Shown piece by piece: positions 12,008 through 23,650 of a stretch of DNA of 64,000 nucleotides. Source of the DNA: Entoloma clypeatum. Taxonomy: Eukaryota > Basidiomycota > Agaricomycetes > Agaricales > Entolomataceae. The position numbers were made by a program, and so were the translations under genes. Positions within the stretch are counted from its first letter, which is position 1. The number at the start of each line of letters is the position of its first letter. Location: the NCBI GenBank assembly GCA_963565915.1, contig OY751485.1:248001-312000 (forward strand), in the 5' to 3' direction. Below the pieces are notes generated by a model. That model did no database searches. It was not told where the DNA came from and worked only from the letters and a program-made list of their open reading frames with translations.

Positions 12008-12760
12008 CTAGTATAACCCAAACCTCACCAGCTCCACCTGCACCTTCTCCAACCTCTGCTTCCTCGCCTCTAAATCCCTTCTCAAATCGACCAAATTTGG
12101 GTCTTCTGCCAGATATGCTGCACATCTGGCGTTGCCTTGCGTCGTCCCGAGTTCGAACTTTGATAAAAGGAACGACTGAAGCAAATTCCCGGTCGCGCGG
12201 ACGAATTTGAGGTCGATGAGGGAGGGAATTCTGTCGATGACTCGCTGAAGAGGGGTGAATTTAGAAAATGCTCTCGAGGCAAAGAGAGGAAGGACAAGAC
12301 CTTGTAAGACACTTTCCAATACCCCCTGACTTCCGCCATGACCTTCAGCTCTGTCTCGTATTCGTCTGGTGGGTTGAGCTTCCCAAGATCACCTGGCGCT
12401 ACCCCAGGGTACCCGGCCATCTTGAGTGCAGCGAGGGCAGCATTGATGTTCTTCAGCGGCTGCGTCGTGGGATCGGTTCCGGAATGCCTCTCTGCAGCAA
12501 CTTTCAGGCGAATATCCCTGGCTCGTTCGTCCTTGTACAGCGCAAACCACTGGCTAGTGTTAGACTCTAGATAATGATTGTTTTGAGTGAATGGAGTAGC
12601 CTCGCTCTCGAGATCTGCATGAAGAAAGTGGAGGCAATCTTTACAGTGCTTTCTCGGACGTACGTCAGGTGCAGGCGAACCTGTTCGTGATGCTCGAAGA
12701 TTTCATCAACACAAGCGAGGAGGACCTTGACAAGCAATCGCATTACATGGTTGGAGCATT
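12008..12760 (-). pseudogene. dynamin-family GTPase, C-terminal (GED) fragment only
   Basis: Reading the minus strand from about 12760 gives KVLLACVDEIFEHHEQVRL, then DLESEATPFTQNNHYL and WFALYKDERARD. These are followed by KVMAEVRGYWKVSYK and, after a GT-AG intron at about 12242-12297, RVIDRIPSLIDLKFV through to a C-terminal coiled segment and stop at 12008. This order matches the stalk end and GTPase effector domain of fungal dynamin-like proteins. The GTPase domain with its P-loop is absent: sequence to the right of about 12760 has no dynamin content. One upstream exon junction near 12665 does not join in phase. It is best read as a truncated relic, perhaps cut by the repeats that start to the right. 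Confidence 0.68.
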
Positions 12761-13149
12761 CCTCGGCGCATCAGCAAACCTACATTTTACTCGTGGGAGC
12801 TCGTACGAGCATCAACGAGTGCAAACGAGTGCATCCGAGTTGCGATTCGACGAGCCTCACGAGATTGGCCACCGACTCCCACGAGTAGAGCTGTCAATTA
12901 TAGAGAATGCAGCTTCCACAACTTCCTCATCATTGGATTTGGGCGCTATAGTGGTCAGGGCTATTGGATAGGCCACAAATACATCCCATTTGATGTACAG
13001 AATAAGGGATTACCTTGTGGATGACTTGCAAGGGCTAAATTGTCATGCCAATCTCGCGTGAAGCAAATCTGGTAAAACCCCCTTTACTTTTCATTTTTCG
13101 TCATAAAAGACAACTCATATAATAAGATTTTACAAAGCCCAAAATTATT
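12761..13149. other. boundary between host sequence and repeat stack, no gene
   Basis: No coding content recognised. A short run of near-repeats of CGAGTGCA-like units occurs at about 12800-12860. The exact left edge of the first Copia element could not be fixed in or just after this stretch. Confidence 0.3.
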
Positions 13150-13462
13150 CTGTGGTCTTAGACAACACCTTTGTCATATGATCACATCAACGCTGGAGGT
13201 GATCACAGCGGATGTGTCGTCTTGCAGTCCTAGTATACTCTATGCTACGCACTACAGAACATGTATTCTATGATAGAGGTGAAAACTACTACTAACCTTG
13301 AGAGGTGTTTGCAGGTGGGGGTTACTCGGTAAGAGCGTTATATTGCACAGAGAATAAGGACAGTCTTATATACTAGTCTACTTTGTACATTATTTGTATG
13401 TCATGGGATTGAGCACATGACACTATAGATGAAAGATCTATAGGAGTGGAATTCGTTCAACA
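13150..13462 (-). repeat. Copia-A 3' LTR (left boundary approximate)
   Basis: The right edge is clear: plus-strand GTTCAACA ends at 13462 and is followed by CTCCCCCTC, which on the minus strand is the polypurine tract GAGGGGGAG. It contains AGTCTTATATACT, the same TATA-bearing core as in the Copia-B LTR. The left edge (TG) is not fixed because no second copy was found. Confidence 0.5.
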
Positions 13463-13593
13463 CTCCCCCTCGATGTGTATACATCGGATTTATGAAAATG
13501 TCAAGCCTAAATGTTGGCAACATCTTTCAAAGAGTTCCTGACTAAGATTTTTAGTTAGCATATCCGCGGGATTGGATGTGCCTTCAATGTATT

Positions 13594-14891
13594 CTACAGT
13601 GTCAATCCACGAGAGATGTATTCTCGGATGACGTGATATCTTAGATCGATATGTTTAGTACGGTGTTCCTGTACAGGGTTGTTCCCAATAAAAATTGAGC
13701 CATGATTGTCAGCATAGATCGGGACATTCTGCATTAGGAAGCCAATCTCCTGGAAGAACTGGATTACCCATTTTACTTGGCGGCCACAATCGGACATCGC
13801 CATGTACTCTGCTTCAGTAGATGAGTGAGCAATGGTTTTTTGTAGATGACAAGTCCAGCCTACAGAAGCACCTGCAAGCTTCAGGAAAAAGCCAGTGCAG
13901 CTTTGGTGCTTAATTTTGTCGGATGCCCAGTCAGAATCTGTGTAGGCATGTAAGCCCACATTTTGATCACTGGAATATGTCAGTCGGTAATCAGAAGTGC
14001 CCACAAGGTAGCGGATTATATACTTCGCTTTATCAATGTGTTCCTGGGTAGGATTTGCCAAGAACTGTGATAACATAATCACATCAAAGGCAATGTCGGG
14101 TCGTGTACCAATCATTAAATATAGCAGAGACCCTATGATCTGCTGAATTTGTGATTGAAGTGCAGCAGTGCCAGTGCCAGCATTTGCTGTCGGCTTGTAT
14201 CCAGTAGATAGAGGAGTCTTGGCGATCATTGCATTTGTCATGCCGAATCTCTCTACAACTTTCTGTAAATAGGCACATTAATCAATCATGATCGTATGCT
14301 TGGTACACGTGATGCGCATTCTCAAGAATTCAGTGGGTTCACCTAGATCATGAGATTCCCAAATAGCCATGAATTCGGCTCTTTTAACAGTTGTAAGCTT
14401 AGTGTCTGGTCCCATGAACATTGCATCATCAACATAGATTATTGCTAGTATGATGGTTCCAATTGGGGAATAGAAAACAAAAATTCCGGTGTCAGATATG
14501 ACCCTTTGGAAACCTAGTTTCTTCATGGATTTCTCCATGGCATGCCACCATGCAAGTCCAGCCTGCTTTAAACCGTAAATAGCCTTATGCAGGCGCCAAA
14601 CAAGAAGTTCTTTGCCTTTTATTTTGAAGCCTTCAGGTTGTATCATGTATAACTCTTCCTGGAGTTTCCCAAAAAGGAAAGCAGCAGTTATGTCAAGCGT
14701 GAGAATCACCCAACTCTCAAGCGCGGCGGTAGCGAGCATGAGATGTACTGTCTCGAATCAAACTATGGGAGAGAATACCTCATTGAAATTGATTCCTTTG
14801 ATTTGCGAGAACCCTTGTGCAACAAGCCGAGCCTTTTTATGGCCGTCGGTCTCTATGTCGAAGACCCATCATGATCCGATGGCCTTCCGTC
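13594..14891 (-). pseudogene. Copia-A reverse transcriptase and RNase H
   Basis: Two main open stretches in the order of a Copia RVT_2 domain. 14739-14278 has LDITAAFLFGKLQEELYM, YGLKQAGLAWW and YVDDAMFMG (catalytic YVDD). 14241-13594 has GSLLYLMIGTRPDIAF, then the RNase H part YTDSDWASD and SSTEAEYMA. They are separated by an in-frame stop near 14278. Upstream toward 14891 the frame continues through KKARLVAQGF with TGA stops at 14869-14871 and 14758-14760, both at sites that look like former CGA. Non-functional. Confidence 0.8.
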
Positions 14892-15139
14892 TAGTATTTA
14901 AAGGTCCAGTTCAGTCTGGTTTTTGACCCTCAAAATATTGAGACCGAGACCGAGACTGATTTTTTGGTTCACATGATTCCAAAAAAACCGAACCGGACCG
15001 ATGCAAGACCGGTGCATCGGTTCCGTTTACCTCAAAGAAGTGGACCAGACTTGGTCTCAACCGGTTTAAACCAATATATTACAAGTAAAATAAGACTAAG
15101 GACACGCGCGCGTGTCATACTCCCTCAATTGGTCCTCCG

Positions 15140-15830
15140 TGGGCTCAGCCCAGCCCCATGTGCTCTGGGGCGTGACTTGACGCCGTTGGGTGTGAAAGGG
15201 GGCCGTTGGGCACATGTCGTGGCAGGTGCGCGGTGCCGTACAGCACGAAGGAAGGGTGCTGGGTGTGAGTCAACGGCGTTGAGAACGTGAGGTGGCCGTT
15301 AGGCATTAGAGGGCCGTGGGGCACTAGTTGGGGCAGTTGGGCAAGGGGGGCGGCCGTTGGGGACATGAGGCGGCTGTTGGGCATGAAAGGCAGCCGTTGT
15401 GCGTGGGTTGATGGTGTTGAGGGCAAAGGGATGGTGTTGGGGGCAAAGGGACGGCATGGCGTGGGTCAATGGCGGTGGGCGCAAGTTGGGACCGTTGGGC
15501 ATGAAAGGCGGCCATTGGGCATGGGTCGACGGCATTGGGGGCAAAGGGATGGCGTTGGGCATGAAAGGACAGCGTTGGGCGTGGGTTGACGTGTTGAGGG
15601 CGAAGGGATGCCGTTGGGCATGAGTCGGGACTGTTGGGCACAAAGGGACGCCATTGGGCACAAAGGGACGCCATTGGGCGCAAAGAGATGCCATTGGGTG
15701 CAAAGAGATGCTGTTGGGCGCAAAGGGATGCCGTTGGGCATGAGTGGTGGCTGTTATGCGTGAGTAGTGGCCCTTGGGCAGATGTGGTGGCCGGGTGGAG
15801 TGGTGGTGGGGAATGAAAAAAGGGTGGGAA
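15140..15830. repeat. G-rich degenerate minisatellite inside the hAT element
   Basis: Dozens of imperfect short units built around GGCCGTTGGGC, GCATGAAAGG and GGCAAAGGGATG, with unit lengths of roughly 12-27 bases. It keeps several frames open on both strands, which explains the long proline/serine/alanine-type open frames there; none is a credible gene. Confidence 0.85.
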
Positions 15831-16984
15831 GGTTTTGCTGGCAGTTATGGTTTGACTTTCGGTGATTGCCAAGCATGCTCGGCATCAATGCTGAGCCATG
15901 CACATCATTGAAAATCGTGCCCTCAATGCCCAAACCATGGCACCAAAACCCACAAAAATAATTCTTACCTTATGTAGACATATCTAGAAACTCATAGAAA
16001 GTATATATAGAGTTATATACATGAGCTATGGATGGTAGAAAGTTGGTGCTCCAAATTGATGCATCAAAACACAATGTAAATCATGATGAACAGTGTGGCA
16101 TGGTGTTTTCAAACACAAAAAACAACATTTTCTAGCTTCCTCCTTTGCACAACATTTGTACTCTAAATATACTATACATATGCTATTGAAACAGTGTATG
16201 TAAACCTATTCAGACCCTTCAAATAAAATTAAAGGACTTGATGAGGTGAATATGAGCAAAATAGGTTGAAAATTTGACCAAACTTTTTTGTTTCAGCTTT
16301 GGATTCTCCTCATTCAGGAGATCTCACAGCACATTTGTTTTTCAAATTTGGCTCATTCATTAGGGAGATATAACACTTTTACTGAAATCTGCACATTTCA
16401 TTATTTCTATCTTATCTGGACTTCTAAAAATTATACAAAGTGCTTCAGAAGGTGAATACATATCTATTTATGAGCTCTATCACTTCCAACTATTATTAGA
16501 CCATGAGGAAGGCACTGCGCGCGCCTGCGCAATGCATTTTGCACATTGTTTACTATTATTTGGTGTAGAGCATGGCACCTCTATGACTAAAAATCCATGG
16601 CATCATTCCATAAAATCAACACATATTTATTGACATATGATACTCTGCTATATAATTGATATAGTCTGTAAGCTGACTTCCTCCTGTGTAGCCATATTAA
16701 GGAGAAATGCGATGTTTTTTGAGTTTGTTTACATATATTTGACACATTTGATGCACACATGATGCGCGTCATCCAACGTCGAAACGACACATCCACCCAT
16801 TGCTGACTCTGCAATGAGGGGCACAGATGCTGAAAAGGCCAGAATATATAGATTTATAATCTGTCTACTTGTGATTGAGGCAGGAGGGAGCACGCACACA
16901 CACCTTTTGTGTTTTTTTTTTTAGTTGTGCCTATTTGGGAAGTGGGAAAGTTGTGATGTAAAATGAGTGTGATGCACCTGATAT

Positions 16985-17075
16985 AATGGACTGGTGGCTC
17001 AGTTGGTTAGATAGAGGACTGAATTAATGTTCTGTACTATAGAGGTTGTGAGTTCAATTCTTGCAAATGGCACAA
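16985..17075 (+). other. tRNA-like segment with Pol III A and B boxes
   Basis: TGGCTCAGTTGG (16995-17006) has the form of a tRNA D-arm/A box. GTTCAATTC (17052-17060) fits the B-box pattern GWTCRANNC. A T-stem GTGAG/CTTGC can form with two wobble pairs. The acceptor stem does not pair, so it is not an intact tRNA. It is more likely the head of a tRNA-derived SINE or a captured tRNA inside the hAT element. Confidence 0.45.
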
Positions 17076-17330
17076 ATTTTGCACTTTGCCATTTCATAAT
17101 CTTGATTTCTGTTCCTCAGATTGTTCCGTGGAAAATACTGGTTTGAACCGATCCGAACCGGTCTTTGGCCAGTCTTTCAAATTCTAAAGTTTTGAGTGAA
17201 CCGAAGACCGGCCGTGATCCAAAACCTTAAAAACCGAGACCGGCGGTCCGGTCTCTCACCAGTTCGGTCCCGTCTGGTCTCGGTCTGAAATCAACGAAGG
17301 TAAACTGGACCTTGAAACACTACTTCCGTC

Positions 17331-18370
17331 CGGTCAGTAAAGGTGTTAGATTATAGACATCACACCGCTTGATGCTATCAAGTTCCTTGCGGCGTGCATC
17401 CAACCACTCATCCTGGAGGTTTTTCGGCATTTTGGCAATGTCGCAAAACTTCATCTCCCAGATATCACGGAACTGTGAGAGATTAGATTCAGAGTGAGGA
17501 ACGGCTGATGCAAGTAGCACGTTCAACTCAGCGATCTGTTTCGTGTCTTGGACCTAGCTTCACATCATTCATCATTTCATGCAGTAAGCTCTCCGCATCC
17601 ATATCTTCCAAAGGCCTGTCATCAGGAACTTTGGGGTCACCAGGAGGAGTACCGGAAGATCCACTAGGCCCTGCATCAGGTGGGGCTAAGGGGGAACTAG
17701 GTTCCGCTTCTTCCTGTCGTGATCAGGGAACATTGCGGAGCCGGGAAGGCTCACGCTGCTGTTTCTCTCGATTCATGGCTTCACGCCAAGAGTGTGTGCG
17801 ATTGATGTCATGTTGTTGTTGCGCGGGGTGCCGTTGCTTCCCATAGATGTTGCCTTCCCGTCGAGGCAGGTTAGCATTCCTTTGTGGTTGAGGGACATCA
17901 GCAGGCGGAGGATTCGCTGGCTGGTTCAGGACCTCAGGGTCATCCTGATTTGAAGGTGGTACATCAGCACTGTCACGCTGGTTTCCATTTGGAGCGGTGG
18001 AGTAGGGCCTCCGGCCCGACTCCACCTGAGCACGTGACCTAGCCATATATACTGTCATCCATGTATCGTAGACACCACCTGCTATACACCGCGACCTTAT
18101 CCTGCCCTCGTTGAGCCTTGCTCTGAGTCTGCCTGACCGCTCCCACCTCTCCAGCGGAAGGGGGATCGGAGGATTCATCTCCGCTTGGCTGATTATGCCG
18201 GTGGGAATGATAATGAACATCTCCAAAGTGGTGATCAACATTGTCATCAGGGTTTCCGTTATCCTGAGACTCATCATGGGAAGGCTCATTTCCCATGGGT
18301 GTGTGTTGTGGCACTTTGGTATCTGGACACCTTGGAAAGAGTGTTTCATCGAATACCGCAGTAGTACCAA
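17331..18370 (-). pseudogene. Copia-A linker between integrase and reverse transcriptase
   Basis: Minus-strand stretches 18370-17723 and 17526-17331 continue the Copia-A polyprotein in shifted frames. The first is rich in P, N, Q and charged residues. The second reads WEMKFCDIAKMPKNLQDEW, a conserved-looking segment that precedes the reverse transcriptase. It ends exactly at the hAT TSD. At least two frameshifts separate it from the integrase. Confidence 0.6.
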
Positions 18371-19241
18371 TAAAGATACTGTTTTTATCAGTCATAAACT
18401 GATATGCTTTCATTCCTGGTTTAAAACCCATAAAGGTCATAAGCTCCACATGTGGATTTAATTTATTCACATGGTGTTCTTCAGGAATATAAACATAGGC
18501 AGCACAGCCTAAAACATGGAGATTAGATACATCTGGTTTTTCCCCTTTTAGTGATTCAAAAGGTGTTTTCCAATAAAGTCGTTTAATTGGCGTGTGATTA
18601 TAGACATGCACAGCGTGTAAAACGCAAAACTCCCACCATGATTGTGGTAAACAGGCAGCAAAGCGCATCACCTGTGCTTTCTCTACAATGGTGCAGTTAA
18701 TCCTTTCGGCTCGACCATTTTGTTGGGGTGTATTGGGAGCTGAAACTTCCACGGCAATTCCAAGATCCTCGAGGTATTTTACTACCCCAGTTTCATTTTT
18801 GAATTCTCCCCCTCCATCAAAATTCCATCGGTGAAATTGGGCATTAAACTGGGTTTTCATAAGTTTTGTCCACTTTTTGAATGCATCAGAGGTATCAGAT
18901 TTGAGTTTCAACAATACCGTCCAAGCATGCCCAGAATAGTCATCCAAGGAGCTGATATAGTATTTAAATTTGTCATAGGAGGCGATAGGAAACTCTTTGA
19001 GGTCTGAATGGAGCAACTCAAAGGGTCTGGAAGCATGTGAAGATGAAGGAGGGAAGCTTTTCAACCTCAACTTCACTTCTGCGCAGGGATGGCATGGCTT
19101 ATCCTTAAGGGGAAATTGGACATCCCTTGGGAATCCATCACATGCGTTGGGTGCCTTTTTCAGGACATCTTTACCAGGGTGTGCAAACCACTGATGCCAA
19201 AATGCTGTGATTGGCTTTATAGACATTGATATTTCTAGCAT
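18039..19241 (-). pseudogene. Copia-A integrase
   Basis: An open stretch of 400 codons. It starts with the zinc-binding part HQWFAHPG...CHPCAEVK, then the catalytic core: HSDLKEF, FDGGGEF and QQNGRAERIN supply the D, D and E positions of a Copia integrase. It ends in a proline- and histidine-rich tail. It is joined to the upstream protease by a frameshift near 19200-19240 and loses frame again before 18039. Confidence 0.82.
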
Positions 19242-19612
19242 TTAGCTGCATGATTTGTTCAACACATGTATTTACCCAGTATATTGTCAAACCGGAAAAA
19301 TGAGGTTCACATCTTAGTACACACTTTCCATCTTTGAAGAAACTAAGATTGTCAGCTGAGCCAGCGACATTTAATCCAGATTCTTGAAGAATTTCGCCCA
19401 TCGACATGAGGCGAGTGGAAAGCTCTGGGATGTGTAGAACCAGATAAAGCCAAGTCGTTAGACTTCTTGGCTTTCCTTGACACGATGGTATTGTGTGAGT
19501 GATAAACAGGGTCCCTCTTCCTTTTATAGAGATCTTTGCTTTGCCCGCAGTTTGGGCAGTACGGATCAATTTCTCTTCTTTGTATGTTGCAAAGTCACTC
19601 ATCTCTGTGGTG
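19171..19612 (-). pseudogene. Copia-A protease C-terminal part and pre-integrase segment
   Basis: Starts exactly at the Gypsy-A insertion point and reads TEMSDFATYKEEKLIRTA, then LSTRLMSMGEILQESG and IYWVNTCVEQIMQLNARN. These are typical of the Copia protease tail and the GAG-pre-integrase segment. The active-site DSG lies on the other side of Gypsy-A near 32490. Confidence 0.75.
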
Positions 19613-19901
19613 TGTTATGATCGTATTTTCACCTTTCACTTTATCTTATCTTATCTCGATCTTATCTTATCTACATCATATCATACATGAGGACATCTTA
19701 TCATTGTCGCGCAGCATGACGCTGCCTCAACGCAGCCTCATGGAATTTACATATATAAGTAGGGTACTTTCACTTGTATTCAATAGCTTGTTCTCTTGAG
19801 ATTCCCGCTGGGTCTCTTGGCAATACAGTTCTCTTATCATCTTTCTACTTCGTTCCTAAGTTTGGGCTCGCAACGTCATTTGACTTAGCGTCACCTCAAC
19901 A
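19613..19901 (+). repeat. Gypsy-A 5' LTR
   Basis: 289 bp, TG...CA ends, TATA-like ATATATAAG at 19751-19759. Matches 32183-32471 except for about five transitions. A pentanucleotide run of TTATC repeats lies near its start. Confidence 0.93.
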
Positions 19902-19903
19902 GA

Positions 19904-19913
19904 AGAACAAGCT
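19904..19913 (+). promoter_or_regulatory. Gypsy-A primer-binding site (self-priming type)
   Basis: AGAACAAGCT starts 3 bases after the LTR. It is the exact reverse complement of AGCTTGTTCT at 19785-19794 in the LTR, about 26-35 bases downstream of the TATA box, where the RNA 5' end is expected. This matches the Tf1/chromovirus self-priming arrangement rather than a tRNA site. Confidence 0.65.
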
Positions 19914-20469
19914 CTTTCTACTCGCCCGCCCAAAAACACACACTTCCCACTCCATCATCACTATCCCTGCCGTTTCGCACTTTTGCATTAAAAGTCGCAC
20001 TTCATTATTACACACGGACCCTAGCGTTAAGGGGGATCTCCCGGACTTCAGGGATAAGAAGAGAAACGCTTGGCGCACCCACTATATCTAGCGTTGCCAT
20101 TTGAGACACAAAGGGAAACGTTGAGCCCGTCCCGTGTTGAGGTGACCAAAGGCCGACGCAACTAACCTTCAGGAAAGCTGCTGGCGCGTGTGACGGTTGG
20201 AGAGAGCAGACCGTACATGTCTAGATCGCAAAAGGTGTTCCAACCCCCGACCCTATTTCAGGATATCGACCAGTCCAGCACGCATAGGGGAACTGACTGT
20301 GTGGACTTCATTTTTCCTAGATCTTCCTTTGCTTGGGTAAATCGGCTACCTGGGTAAACAGATCGCTCTTTGGTTTTTTTTTTTCCCGCCTAAGGGTTAG
20401 AACAGGGTCGCGCGCCCGACGCAAGATACTACTGTTCCAAAAACAACCACTCCCCCTCATCACACCATC

Positions 20470-21564
20470 ATGGCCGAAGGCACCAATGCCCAATTCGACA
20501 AAGAATTTGAACACCACCACGCACCATCACCCTTACCTCCGATACCACTGTTCAACCCCCCCCCACAAAACAACAATTGTGGAAGGAAATTAGAAGTCGC
20601 CGCGGATCCCGGCAAATACAATGGATCCAAAGCAACGTTCACAGTATGGTGGACTAAGATGCTCGCATGGCTCAGGGTCAACCGAGAACTATTCAATGGA
20701 GAAGAAGAAGTGTGCATTGCAGTGTGGTCACGATTGGACGGTCCCACGGCAGGAGTTTACGGGGAAACCCGTTTGAATCAATGTATGGAATCAGAAGATT
20801 GGCCAATGTACCGAGAACTAGTTGGTGAAATCACAATGAGGTTTCGTCCCACCACTGAGATCAAATGGGCCCGATCCAAAATCGAGAGCTTTAAGCAAGG
20901 TTCAATGAAGACCGATGATTGGATTATGCAATTCGGGACCCTGGTGATCAAGGGCAAGATTGAGGAAAGGCACGGTGTAACCCTTTTGGAAAGGAACACC
21001 AAGGAATCTATCATGCAACAACTCTTCCAGCAAGGGAGGAGGAAGTCCACGGTGCAGGGCACCTGTGAAGAAATTTTGGCAATTGGCAGAGCGGAAGAGA
21101 CCTTTGCAGCAAGACCAGGCATGAGGACTGGCAATAACTTTGGACAACAACGTAACACATGGGGCAATCGGCCCGCATATGGACAACAGCAGCAACAGAG
21201 GCCCTTTGGGCAACAACAGAATGGGGGGTACCGTCCTCAACAACAAAACGGTCAACAACAACAACAGCAGCAACCACGACGGGATCCAAATGCAATGGAT
21301 GTCGATAGGAACCAGAGACGCGCTCCTGGTAATTGTTATAACTGCGGCAGACAGGGGCATTTTACCCGAGATTGCAGATGACCGCAGCGCAGGGTACAAG
21401 CAGCAATGATTGAACAGATCGACGAACAAGAGGAGGAGGAAATTTTGAGACAAATCAATGCGAGGTGTCAAGCGCGCCAAGCTAATAATGGACGGCAGGG
21501 CCAACCGGCTCAGAACAATGGACAGGCTGCAGCGCAGCAGGATTTTGTAAACGTCAACCAGTAA
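20470..21564 (+). pseudogene. Gypsy-A gag
   Basis: The ATG at 20470 opens a 304-codon stretch. It has a capsid-like middle (WWTKMLAWLRVN, IESFKQGSMKTDDWIMQF), a glutamine/asparagine-rich linker and one zinc knuckle CYNCGRQGHFTRDC just before a TGA at 21379-21381. The frame then stays open to a TAA at 21562-21564, so the TGA probably replaced a CGA arginine codon. Pol lies in the -1 frame and is open across the gag end. I see no standard slippery heptamer here. Confidence 0.8.
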
Positions 21565-21599
21565 TTCCCCCGCTGGCTCTGACAAATCGATATGAACAA

Positions 21600-23541
21600 T
21601 TGCCTATAGACTCTTACATACATAAAGACACTGTAAATTCTTGGTTTCAAAAGCTTACGGACACAGCAGTTACATACAATAAAATACTATTGGACAAACC
21701 CAAAAAGGTAAAAACCCAAAAAAATAGCACAGATGAATCGGACTTAGATACGCTTGTAAACTATATCATTGGGGAGCCCTCGGCAACGAGGCTTGGTTTG
21801 TCCCCTATGGATGAATGCTTAATTCCCTGTTGCGAAGAATCAGATAACTTAACTAGGCAAAAGGACTCTATGGGGGAACCATCTTTTATTTGATCCGCTT
21901 CTGTGGAAAAGGAGCTTATGATGAAAATCACGCTGGAAACGTTGCAGGACAAACGCACATTTGATGTTGAAGCATTATTAGACTCAGGGGCGACAGGGAT
22001 GTTCATAGATCTGGACTTCGCCAAAAAGAACAACATTAAATTAAGGGAACTACCGTTCCCCATTCGGGTCTACAACGTTGATGGCACGCTTAACCAAGGA
22101 GGTTCGATCACGCATGAAGCAGTCATGGCTATGCGGTATAAAGGACACGTGGAGATAGCAGTGTTTGAAGCATGCAACCTAGGAAAAGCTAAAATCATTG
22201 TTGGACATACTTGGCTGAAACGTCATAATCCAGAAATCAATTGGGAAAAAGCGGAAATTAAATTATCAAGATGTCCAGAAGAATGTGGCATGCGTCGAAC
22301 ACGTTACTTAAATAAAACTGCAAGGACCAGATGGGGTGGAAGAATGGAAGAAGTAGTAGAAGGAAATGAGGAAGAAGTGAAGGAGGAAGTAATCCACATG
22401 CTCAGGGCAGCTAAGGGAGAACCCTCAGATGAAGTACCGGCGGAACAGGTTGTTCCCCAGAAATATCACAAATATCTATCAGTCTTTGAAAAGAAAGCAT
22501 CGGAGAGATTACCAGTCAGGAAACCATGGGATCATGCTATAGACTTAAAACCGGATTTCGTACCAAAAAAGGCCAAAGTCTATCCCCTGTCACCAGATGA
22601 AAGGAAAGAAGTATCCGAATTTGTAAACGATCAATTACGCAAAGGATATATTCGACCTACCAAGTCACCACAAACTTCGCCAGTATTCTTTATACCCAAA
22701 AAAGACGGAAAGAAACGAATGGTACAGGATTACCGACACATTAACAGCTGGACCGTTCGCAATAATTATCCACTTTCGTTGATTCCGGAACTGATTGATA
22801 AATTAAAGGGAAAGAAAAGGTTTACCAAAATGGACCTCAGATGGGGGTATAACAATGTGCGCATCAAAGAAGGAGACGAGTGGAAAGCGGCATTTACAAC
22901 CCCAGATGGAGCCTTCGAACCAACAGTTATGTTCTTCGGATTAAATAATTCCCCAAGCACGTTTCAAACCATGATGAACGACATATTTAGAGACTTGATT
23001 GATCAAGGAGATGTAGTTATCTATATTGACGATATATTGGTAGCAACTGAAGGAGAAAAAGGACACAGTGAAATCGTGGAGGAAATTCTAAAAAGATTAC
23101 GAGAAAACGACTTATTCTTAAAACCGGGAAAATGTTTCTTTGACAAAGACGAAATAGAGTTCTTAGGGTTGATTATTGGGAAAGACGGAATTCGAATGGA
23201 TCCTTCAAAAGTAGACGCCATCAAACAATGGCCGAAACCAACGAAAGTCAAAGAGGTCCAATCGTTTCTAGGATTGGCCAATTTCTATCGAAGATTTGTC
23301 AAAGACTTCTCTAAAGTGGCAGGGCCATTACATAAATTAACAAGGAAAGAAACAATCTGGAATTGGAAAGAGGAACAGGAGGAAGCGTTTGATATGCTAA
23401 AAAGATTATTTACGAAGGCACCTATATTAGTATCTCCCGATCCGGATTGGAAGTTGAGAGTAGAATCAGATGCATCGGACTTTGCTACAGGAGCAATTCT
23501 ATCTATGGAATGTGAGGATGAGAAATGGAGGCCATGTGCCT

Positions 23542-23542
<1 letters not shown>
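21600..23542 (+). pseudogene. Gypsy-A pol, N-terminal half (protease, RT, RNase H start)
   Basis: The frame is open from the gag end, with one TGA at 21891-21893 and a long stretch from 21903. The aspartic protease is ALLDSGATGMFID. The RT has FIPKKDGKKRMVQDYR, FTKMDLRWGYNN, FGLNNSPSTFQ and the catalytic YIDDILVATEG. After this come LGLANFYRRFVKDFSKV and the RNase H beginning RVESDASDFATGAIL. It stops being gypsy sequence at KWRPCAF, where the LINE enters. The other half resumes with LSKGLNDVERNYDVHDKE at 30227, and removal of LINE plus one TSD copy restores the frame exactly. Confidence 0.9.
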
Positions 23543-23576
<34 letters not shown>

Positions 23577-23650
23577 GTCAACAATTTGTATAGCGGTATA
23601 CTAAGGGTACAGTCCGCTTGACATAGAATAAACTACATCGGTCCGAGGAC

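Larger units (their letters stand above)
14892..17322. mobile_element. non-autonomous hAT-type DNA transposon
   Basis: The 2431-bp insertion is flanked by an exact 8-bp duplication, CTTCCGTC (14884-14891 and 17323-17330). The left end is TAGTATTTAAAGGTCCAGTT. The right end, reverse-complemented, is TAGTGTTTCAAGGTCCAGTT, so 18 of 20 terminal bases match. An 8-bp TSD and a TAG-start terminal inverted repeat are hAT hallmarks. Subterminal regions carry several CCGGTC/GACCGG motifs. No transposase is seen: open frames inside come from a G-rich minisatellite or are short. The element also holds a tRNA-like segment. Its insertion site in Copia-A reads through in frame once it is removed. Confidence 0.88.

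Noticed and set aside
15145..15872. Long open frames on both strands rich in P, S, H, G, W
   Set aside because: They follow a short G-rich tandem repeat; several frames are open at once and no domain is present.
23522..23621. Phenylalanine run at the end of the Gypsy-A pol frame
   Set aside because: This is the poly-A tail of the inserted LINE read on the opposite strand, not protein sequence of the gypsy element.
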